5,843 nt of DNA from JBHHZI01 sp046757965 (GTDB taxonomy: Bacteria > Acidobacteriota > Polarisedimenticolia > SMYD01): positions 1-5,843 of the forward strand of contig JBHHZI010000186.1 in assembly GCA_046757965.1 (NCBI GenBank). The letters are read 5' to 3'. Below, in pieces: positions 1-4,857 of this stretch. The position numbers were made by a program, and so were the translations under genes. The notes under the pieces are model-generated. The model was not told the origin of the DNA. It made no database searches and saw nothing but the letters and a program-made list of their open reading frames with translations. The first letter of the stretch is position 1, and each line of letters starts with the position of its first letter.

Positions 1-729
1 GTCTCGCCCTCGGGCGCCATCGGCGTCTCGTACTTCGACTTTCGCTTCAACGACGCAGCCGCCGGGGCTCACACCGACCGATGGTTCATCTCGTGCCATC
101 CCGAGATCGCGTCCTGCGATCGGTTCGGCACTTGGCAGGAGGCACGCATCACCGATGAGTCGTTCGACATCAAGGCGGCGCCGTCTGCCGGCGGGTTGTT
201 CCTGGGGGATTACATGGGACTCGCGGCTGCCGGCGATGACTTCGACGTCCTCTTCACACAGACCGGTGCCGGCGACCGCGCCAGCGCCTTTCATCGTCGC
301 GTCCGGATGTCGACCGATGTGGCGCCCCGCGGGCTGGGCTGGTGGCGGAAGCAGGTGCGCGCGAACCTGACGGATCGTGGACGGCCGGAGCTGCCGGCAT
401 CTCGCCTCCTGGTTGCCGTGCAGAACATCCGGGATGTCCAGGTCGGCTTCGACGATGTGGTCGACCTGGGGGCCCTCGACGCGGTCCTCGACCCCGACCA
501 TCCCGCCGCCATGGCCGGTCGCGCCCGTGCCCACGTCCTGGCGCTGCTGCTCAACCTGGCCGACCGGCGCGTGCCGCCGCGCGAGCCCCTTCGTGACGGG
601 ACGACGGCCATCGAGGCGGCGCGCGCCCTCGTCGACGTGGTGGCCGACGGGGCCAGCGCGTTCGCCGAGCTCGAGGCGGCGAAGGACCGGGCGGAGGCGA
701 TCAACGAGGGAGATCTGTTCCTGAACTGA
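1..729 (+). CDS. Sialidase/BNR-repeat-like secreted protein, 3' part (5' end outside window)
   Basis: The reading frame is open from base 1 to the TGA at 727-729, giving 242 residues of a protein that begins upstream. Residues about 1-105 look like the last blades of a sialidase (BNR-repeat) beta-propeller: an ITDESFD strand near residue 51 is followed by FLGDYMGLAAAGDDFDVLFTQT-type sequence at about 66-87, a pattern I recall from bacterial sialidase-like exported proteins. From about residue 111 the character changes to a helical region of about 130 residues, starting GLGWWRKQ, with LALLLNLA at 180-187 and a final segment of the AKDRAEAIN type. That tail resembles, from memory, a C-terminal module appended to unrelated secreted proteins. 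The signal peptide and catalytic part would lie upstream and cannot be seen, so export and any glycosidase activity are inferred. The substrate is unknown, and many BNR proteins are not true sialidases. The TTG at 196 is internal and is not a start. Confidence 0.72.
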   Translation, partial: VSPSGAIGVSYFDFRFNDAAAGAHTDRWFISCHPEIASCDRFGTWQEARITDESFDIKAAPSAGGLFLGDYMGLAAAGDDFDVLFTQTGAGDRASAFHRRVRMSTDVAPRGLGWWRKQVRANLTDRGRPELPASRLLVAVQNIRDVQVGFDDVVDLGALDAVLDPDHPAAMAGRARAHVLALLLNLADRRVPPREPLRDGTTAIEAARALVDVVADGASAFAELEAAKDRAEAINEGDLFLN

Positions 730-811
730 CGGCGGGGAAACCGGCGGGATGCCCGAGTGGCCGGTGGCCGCGGTCCCTCCCGCGCACAGCCGCCGCGCCC
801 GGCCGTGACCC

Positions 812-841
812 GGGGCGCCCCTGATAACATGGGCGCCCATG
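812..841. repeat. Pair of perfect palindromes flanking a -10-like sequence
   Basis: GGGGCGCCCC (812-821) is a perfect 10-base palindrome and CATGGGCGCCCATG (828-841) a perfect 14-base palindrome. Both contain GGGCGCCC, and their centres are 18 bases apart. The second includes the ATG start codon (839-841) of the zinc-ribbon gene. The six bases between the palindromes, together with the outer bases of each, form the -10-like sequence. The arrangement could be an operator bound by a dimeric regulator. The two copies could also pair with each other into one hairpin. In such GC-rich DNA a chance origin is possible. The symmetry is read directly; any regulatory role is inferred. Confidence 0.45.
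822..830 (+). promoter_or_regulatory. Possible extended -10 element for the zinc-ribbon/NUDIX/MutS-like operon
   Basis: TGATAACAT is the only AT-rich spot in this intergenic region. It can be read as an extended -10 (TGA then TAACAT) or as a GATAAC hexamer at 823-828. Either reading puts the transcription start within a few bases of the ATG at 839, implying a leaderless or nearly leaderless mRNA, in keeping with the lack of a Shine-Dalgarno sequence. There is no good -35: GTGACC at 805-810 is the nearest match, but its spacing of 12-14 bases is too short. Confidence is therefore low. Confidence 0.35.
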
Positions 842-1480
842 ACGGATGCATCGGGACCGCCGGTTACCGTGGGAGACCGAACCGACGACCGGTGCCGGGT
901 CTGCCGGGACGTTCGCCCGCACACCGTGGCGGCCACCGACCCGGACGGACGCCCGGCGCGTGTCGTCTGTGACACCTGTGGCAGTCACCACAACTGGCGG
1001 GGAGGTGACCCGGCGCGTGTCGCGCCGGCCGGTGCGGCGAGCGTCGTGCCTGAAGTCGGGCCGCGCCTCCGGCACCCGACCGCGGATGAGGGGCAGGTGA
1101 CAGGTGGTGCGGGTGAGCGCCTGGCCGGCCTCGAAGCGCTCCTGCGTCAGGTGCTCCGGGAGGAAGCGGGGCTGACCCCGGTGGCGCCTGCCGCGCGCTG
1201 GGAGGGTGGGACGCTGGTGCTGCGGCCCGGCCGCCCGGGACTGGCCGAGAAGGAGATCCCCATCGATGTCTTCTTCCAGAAGATCGTGATGCTGCGCAAC
1301 CGCCTCCGCACGCTGGAACAGCAGGTCAACGCCTCGGACCTCCCGGCCTCGTCGAAGCTGAAGGTGCAGGCGTACATCACGGCGTGCTACGGCACGCTGA
1401 CGACGTTCAATGTTCTCTTCGCCGAGCGCGAGGACGGATTCGCCGGGGCCCGGCGTGAGACGCCCCGGACCGGCTCGTGA
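839..1480 (+). CDS. Conserved-looking hypothetical protein with N-terminal zinc ribbon
   Basis: This 213-residue protein cannot be given a function. Near the N-terminus two CxxC pairs (C19/C22 and C44/C47) are separated by 21 residues, as expected for a zinc ribbon that binds one zinc ion; the second is CDTCGSHHNW. A variable, proline- and alanine-rich linker (about 55-90) leads to an amphipathic helix (about 94-110). After that comes a compact domain: strands around WEGGTLVLRPG (121-131), then IPIDVFFQKIVMLRNRLRTL (about 140-159), probably a coiled-coil-forming helix, and QAYITACYGTLTTFNVLF (177-194). I recall similar C-terminal sequence in uncharacterised proteins of delta-proteobacteria and Acidobacteriota, but can name no family. 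No signal peptide or membrane helix is visible, so it is probably cytoplasmic. It is the first gene of a three-gene operon and its stop overlaps the NUDIX start (GTGA). The ATG at 839 follows the -10-like sequence directly. A DNA-, RNA- or protein-binding adaptor role is possible but unproven. Confidence 0.8.
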   Translation: MTDASGPPVTVGDRTDDRCRVCRDVRPHTVAATDPDGRPARVVCDTCGSHHNWRGGDPARVAPAGAASVVPEVGPRLRHPTADEGQVTGGAGERLAGLEALLRQVLREEAGLTPVAPAARWEGGTLVLRPGRPGLAEKEIPIDVFFQKIVMLRNRLRTLEQQVNASDLPASSKLKVQAYITACYGTLTTFNVLFAEREDGFAGARRETPRTGS

Positions 1481-2028
1481 GCGACCCGTACCAGTCCATG
1501 GACACCTTTGTCCGCCGGGTTCCCGAGGGGGACACGCACGAGCGGCTCGTCTGCAGCCGGTGCGGCTTCATTCACTACGACAATCCCAAGGTGATCGTCG
1601 GGGCGGTCTGCACGTGGGAGGACCGGTTCCTTCTGTGCCGGCGTTCCATCGAACCGCGCCGCGGCTACTGGACGCTGCCGGCGGGATTCCTGGAGGTCAA
1701 CGAGACCACCGAGGCGGGTGCGCGGCGGGAAGTGATGGAGGAGGCCGGCGCCCGGATCGAGATCGACACGGTGCTGGCGGTCTACGACGTGCCCCACGTC
1801 AGCCAGGTCCAGATCATCTACCGGGCGTCACTCGCCTCGCCGCGGATCGAGGCAGGCATCGAGAGCGCCGAGGTGGCCCTGTTCGACTGGAACGACATCC
1901 CGTGGCAGGATCTCGCCTTTCCCACGGTCCGCTGGGCGCTGCTCCAGCACCGCGAGGTGGCCGGGCGGGACGAGTTTCGCGTCCGGCGCAATCCCGTGCC
2001 GGAGGGCGAGCGACCGGGCGGTGCATGA
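1477..2028 (+). CDS. NUDIX hydrolase, NudC-like zinc-ribbon subfamily with half of the ribbon missing
   Basis: This 183-residue protein is a predicted Mg2+-dependent hydrolase of nucleoside diphosphates linked to another group (such as ADP-ribose, NADH, FAD or damaged nucleotides). It carries a perfect NUDIX box at residues 70-92: G70, five residues, E76, seven residues, then REVMEEAGA, with E85, E88 and E89 as metal-binding candidates. Upstream, VCSRCGFIHYDNPKVIVG (25-42) and RRGYWTLPAGF (61-71) match the subfamily with an N-terminal zinc ribbon, which normally has two CxxC pairs. Only C26/C29 is present. An in-frame TGA at 1456-1458 rules out a longer N-terminus, so the GTG at 1477 is the earliest possible start; ATG 1498 is an alternative. 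The C-terminal FDWNDIPWQDLAFPTV (136-151) is also typical of the group. The start overlaps the preceding stop (GTGA) and the stop overlaps the MutS-like start (ATGA). No Shine-Dalgarno sequence is visible, so translation probably relies on coupling. The substrate cannot be read from sequence. Confidence 0.93.
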   Translation: MSDPYQSMDTFVRRVPEGDTHERLVCSRCGFIHYDNPKVIVGAVCTWEDRFLLCRRSIEPRRGYWTLPAGFLEVNETTEAGARREVMEEAGARIEIDTVLAVYDVPHVSQVQIIYRASLASPRIEAGIESAEVALFDWNDIPWQDLAFPTVRWALLQHREVAGRDEFRVRRNPVPEGERPGGA

Positions 2029-3881
2029 AGCCGGCCGGAGGGGACCCCGTGCCGGGGCCGGCCGCCGGCGGCGTGCCGGACGAGGGGCGACTTCCCCGTG
2101 GCGCACGCCAGGAATATGCCGTCCGGCTGGCGGCCCGGCGCGCCACGGTGGCGGCCCTGGAGCGCCGTCATCGACGGATCTCGTGGGCCCGCCTCGCCGT
2201 GTTCTTCCTGGCCGGCGGGATGGCGTGGATGGCCTGGGGTGCGGCATGGATCTCGCCCTGGGGGCTCGTCGTCCCTGTGGGCCTGTTCGGTGTTCTCCTG
2301 TCGGTGCACAACCGCGTGCTGCGCCGGCGGGATCGAGCCCGCCGGGCCGTTTCGTTCTACGAAGCTGCCATTGCCCGGCTCGACGATCGCTGGGCGGGCA
2401 CAGGACGCGCCGGGTCCCGTTTTCTCGACGACGACCACCCGTATGCGGGCGATCTGGACCTGTTCGGCAAGGGGACCCTGTTCGAGCTGCTCTGCACCGC
2501 GCGCACCGCGGCCGGTGAGGAGACGCTGGCCCGGTGGTTGTGTGCCGCAGCGACGCCGGCGACCATCCGGGACCGGCAGGCGGCCGTCGAGGAACTGAGG
2601 ACGGAGATCGACCTCCGCGAGGACCTGGCCGTCGTCGGGGGTGGGGTCGCGGAGGCCATCCATCCGGAGGTCCTGGTGCGCTGGTGTCAGGCGCCGGCCG
2701 CCCTGCCGGTCGCGCGTCTGACGCTGCCGGCAACGATCATCACTTCGGCGACGGTGGCAAGCGTGGCCGCCCATGTCGCCGGCTGGTTTCCGGCTCTCGT
2801 CATGGTTCCCCCTCTGGTGGCCCAGATGGGCCTGGCCGGCCTCTGCCGCCGGCGGGTCCGGAGGGTGGTCGCGGAGGTGGAGCGGCCGGCCCGGGAGCTG
2901 GCGTTGCTGGAGGCGGTGGTCGCCCGCCTCGAGCGGCAGCCGTTCACATCGTCACGGCTCGTGGCCCTGCGGCGCTCCCTGGACACGGCCGGGCGTTCGC
3001 CGTCCGGCCAGGTGAGGCGTCTGACGCGCATCGTCCACGCGCTCGACTGGCGGCGCAACACCTTCTTCGCGCCTCTGGCAGCCTTGCTGATGTGGACGAC
3101 CCACATCGGGCTGGCCATCGAACGCTGGCGAGCCCTGGTCGGACCGCGTGTGGCGTCGTGGCTCCAGACCGTCGGGGAGATCGAGGCGCTCGGCGCCCTC
3201 GGTGGCTACGCCTACGACAACCCGGCGGACCCGTTTCCCGAGCTGCTCGACGTCGAGGAACCGTGCTTCATCGGCGAGGCACTGGGCCATCCGTTGCTTC
3301 CCGACCGGGATTGCGTGCGCAATGACGTGACCCTCGATGCCGGACAGCGACTGCTGGTGGTGAGCGGGTCCAACATGTCCGGCAAGACGACACTCCTGCG
3401 CACCGTCGGCATCAATGCGGTCCTCGCGCAGTGCGGTGCGCCGGTGCGCGCCGGGCGCCTGCGGATGACACCCCTCGTGGTCGGGGCCTCCATCCGGCTG
3501 AACGATTCCATCCAGGCGGGCCGCTCCCGCTTCTATGCCGAGATCCTGCGCATCCGGCAGATCGTCGGGCTGGCGGCCGGGCCCGGGACGCTGTTGTTTC
3601 TCCTTGACGAGATCCTGCACGGGACCAATTCCCACGACCGCCGCATCGGTGCCGAGGCGATCGTGCGCGGTCTTCTCGGTCGGGGCGCCGTCGGGCTGGT
3701 GACCACCCACGACCTTGCCCTGGCCCGCATCACGGAGGATGGCGCCGTGCCCGGGGTCAACGTGCACTTCGAGGACCAGATCGTCGATGGTCGCATGCAG
3801 TTCGACTACCGCATGCGCTCCGGTGTGGTGCGCAAGAGCAATGCCCTCGCCCTGATGCGCTCCATCGGTCTCGAGGTCTGA
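2025..3881 (+). CDS. MutS-family ATPase with predicted transmembrane segments
   Basis: This 618-residue protein has a complete MutS-type ATPase domain at its C-terminus: Walker A GSNMSGKT (448-455), the SRFYAEILRI signature helix (501-510), Walker B LLFLLDE (523-529, D528 and E529), a following HGTNSHD segment, and the TTHD switch histidine H562. Residues about 137-205 (from DDHPYAGDLDLFG, then a TAAGEETLARWL segment) resemble the start of the MutS core/lever domains. The mismatch-reading N-terminal domain of MutS and the C-terminal Smr nuclease domain of MutS2 are both absent. Hydrophobic stretches at about 56-72 and 74-93 look like a membrane hairpin, with further candidates at about 232-252, 254-274 and 347-365. 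This matches compact MutS-related proteins with membrane segments often annotated as mismatch repair proteins. A membrane-associated ATPase acting on DNA or another partner is more likely than classic mismatch repair. The ATG at 2025 overlaps the NUDIX stop (ATGA). The frame stays open far upstream, but only by chance across the NUDIX gene. Confidence 0.93.
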   Translation: MKPAGGDPVPGPAAGGVPDEGRLPRGARQEYAVRLAARRATVAALERRHRRISWARLAVFFLAGGMAWMAWGAAWISPWGLVVPVGLFGVLLSVHNRVLRRRDRARRAVSFYEAAIARLDDRWAGTGRAGSRFLDDDHPYAGDLDLFGKGTLFELLCTARTAAGEETLARWLCAAATPATIRDRQAAVEELRTEIDLREDLAVVGGGVAEAIHPEVLVRWCQAPAALPVARLTLPATIITSATVASVAAHVAGWFPALVMVPPLVAQMGLAGLCRRRVRRVVAEVERPARELALLEAVVARLERQPFTSSRLVALRRSLDTAGRSPSGQVRRLTRIVHALDWRRNTFFAPLAALLMWTTHIGLAIERWRALVGPRVASWLQTVGEIEALGALGGYAYDNPADPFPELLDVEEPCFIGEALGHPLLPDRDCVRNDVTLDAGQRLLVVSGSNMSGKTTLLRTVGINAVLAQCGAPVRAGRLRMTPLVVGASIRLNDSIQAGRSRFYAEILRIRQIVGLAAGPGTLLFLLDEILHGTNSHDRRIGAEAIVRGLLGRGAVGLVTTHDLALARITEDGAVPGVNVHFEDQIVDGRMQFDYRMRSGVVRKSNALALMRSIGLEV

Positions 3882-3891
3882 CTCGACGCCC

Positions 3892-3906
3892 GGCAGGTTC
3901 CCTGCC
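3892..3906 (+). terminator. Compact hairpin after the MutS-like gene
   Basis: GGCAGG (3892-3897) and CCTGCC (3901-3906) form a perfect six-base-pair stem closed by a three-base loop (TTC), starting ten bases after the TGA of the MutS-like gene. No T-tract follows, so it is at best a weak intrinsic terminator, or a stabilising 3' end for the operon transcript. Its place between a gene end and a new promoter favours a real role. Confidence 0.4.
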
Positions 3907-3912
3907 CTGCAA

Positions 3913-3941
3913 TTGACCCCGGCTTCTGATTCCCGTAGTCT
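3913..3941 (+). promoter_or_regulatory. Sigma70-type promoter for the rhodanese-methyltransferase gene
   Basis: A -35 TTGACC (3913-3918, 5 of 6 consensus bases) and a -10 TAGTCT (3936-3941, 4 of 6) are separated by exactly 17 bases. The -10 ends six bases before the GTG start codon, so the expected transcription start is the G at 3948 itself, which predicts a leaderless mRNA. The region is locally AT-richer than its surroundings. Confidence 0.6.
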
Positions 3942-3947
3942 CACCCG

Positions 3948-4817
3948 GTGCCGGATGCCCTCCAGCAACCCCGAAACGTCAATCCCCTCGCGGCGGAACG
4001 TCTGCTCGCAGCCGGTGACGTGCGTGTGCTCGATGTGCGGTCACCGGCGGAGTACCGGGACTACGGCCACATTCCGGGCGCGCTCCTGTTGCCCGTCGAT
4101 CTGATCGCCGCCGGTCCCGCCACGCTGCCGCAAGACGGGCCGCCGCTTCTGGTGGTCTGTGAACACGGCATGCGGTCTGCTCACGCGGCGGCGGTTCTGT
4201 GTCAGGCGGGGTTCACCGACGTCGTCAACATGACCGGCGGCATGTCCTGCTGGGCCGGTCCCCGGGAGCAGGGACCGCCGGCGCCGGAGAACTTCGCCGG
4301 TCCGTCGCCCTGGCTCCTGTCCTGCGGGGATCTGCTGCCGTCAGCCGGTGAGGCCCTGGACGTGGCGTGCGGGAGGGGTCGCCATGCGTTGCTCCTGGCG
4401 GCCACCGGGCTGCGTGTCCGGGCCGTGGATCGCGATCCCCACCGCATCGTCGACCTCGGTCTCATCGCCCGGCGTCTCGGCTTGCCGGTCGAGGCGGAAC
4501 AGCGCGATCTCGAGGAGAAAGACGCGGCCATCGGCGAGGCCTCCTATGACGTCATCCTCGGTGTGAACTATCTGCACAGGCCGCTGTTCCCGGCGCTGTG
4601 CCGGGCGCTGCGTCCGGGCGGGATCCTGATCTGGGAGACGTTCACCACGGGCGCCGCCGCCGGCAAGGGGCCGTCCAATCCGGACTTTCTACTCCGGCCG
4701 GACGAACTGCACGAGCTCGTGAGCCCTCTGACCGTCGTCCGGCACCGCGAGGGAGAGTTCGAGGGGCGTCACGTTGCCTCGGTGGCGGCCCGGGCTGCGG
4801 CGGGTGACGATTCCTGA
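3948..4817 (+). CDS. Rhodanese domain fused to SAM-dependent methyltransferase
   Basis: This 289-residue protein has two domains. Residues about 11-105 are a single rhodanese (sulfurtransferase) domain: VLDVRSPAEY (27-36), GHIPGA (40-45), and the active-site loop CEHGMRS with catalytic C71, followed by GFTDVVNMTGGMSCW (88-102). Residues about 120-285 are a class I methyltransferase: SAM-binding motif I LDVACGRGRHALLLA (137-151), the acidic D161 after the second strand, DVILGVNYLHRPLF (201-214), GGILIWETF (224-232) and SNPDFLLRPDEL (243-254), resembling TehB-like small-molecule methyltransferases. The loop has the six-residue sulfurtransferase length (C-x4-R), not the seven-residue Cdc25/Acr2 phosphatase or arsenate reductase length. 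One possibility is that the rhodanese domain supplies or senses sulfane sulfur and the second domain methylates a thiol or metalloid; this is inference. The GTG at 3948 is essentially forced: an in-frame TAG lies at 3936-3938, and the next candidate starts fall inside the rhodanese fold. No membrane segment or signal peptide is seen. The gene has its own promoter and converges on the ArsS-like gene. Confidence 0.93.
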   Translation: MPDALQQPRNVNPLAAERLLAAGDVRVLDVRSPAEYRDYGHIPGALLLPVDLIAAGPATLPQDGPPLLVVCEHGMRSAHAAAVLCQAGFTDVVNMTGGMSCWAGPREQGPPAPENFAGPSPWLLSCGDLLPSAGEALDVACGRGRHALLLAATGLRVRAVDRDPHRIVDLGLIARRLGLPVEAEQRDLEEKDAAIGEASYDVILGVNYLHRPLFPALCRALRPGGILIWETFTTGAAAGKGPSNPDFLLRPDELHELVSPLTVVRHREGEFEGRHVASVAARAAAGDDS

Positions 4818-4831
4818 CGCGACGGTGTCAA

Positions 4832-4844
4832 GCCGGTGGCCGGC
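4832..4844. terminator. Small hairpin between convergent genes
   Basis: GCCGG (4832-4836) and CCGGC (4840-4844) can form a five-base-pair stem with a TGG loop in the middle of the 40-base gap between the convergent stops. It would fold on either strand's transcript, as a shared terminator should. It is short and lacks T-tracts on both sides, and such repeats are common in GC-rich DNA. Confidence 0.25.
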
Positions 4845-4857
4845 ATGCAGCCGCGGA

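Noticed and set aside
741..769. Terminator after the sialidase-like gene: CGGG/CCCG (745-755) and GGCC/GGCC (759-769) inverted repeats.
   Set aside because: Both stems are only four base pairs with no T-tract, as expected by chance in such GC-rich sequence.
1410..2024. The MutS-like frame stays open for about 205 codons upstream of 2025, suggesting a much longer protein.
   Set aside because: That stretch lies across the NUDIX gene in another frame and translates to low-complexity Gly/Arg/Pro sequence typical of GC-rich off-frames. The ATG at 2025 forms a standard ATGA overlap.
1818..2774. Long - strand open frame (318 codons) opposite the NUDIX and MutS-like genes.
   Set aside because: Its product is low-complexity Arg/Gly/Pro sequence with no motif, while the + strand has unmistakable NUDIX and MutS signatures over the same bases.
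2952..3968. Long - strand open frame (338 codons) opposite the ATPase part of the MutS-like gene.
   Set aside because: It is a complementary shadow of the conserved Walker A/B region and has no recognisable domain.
4155..4200. Rhodanese domain as an Acr2/Cdc25-type arsenate reductase, tempting because of the ArsS neighbour.
   Set aside because: The active-site loop is C-x4-R (CEHGMR), the sulfurtransferase length, and not the C-x5-R of Cdc25/Acr2 enzymes.
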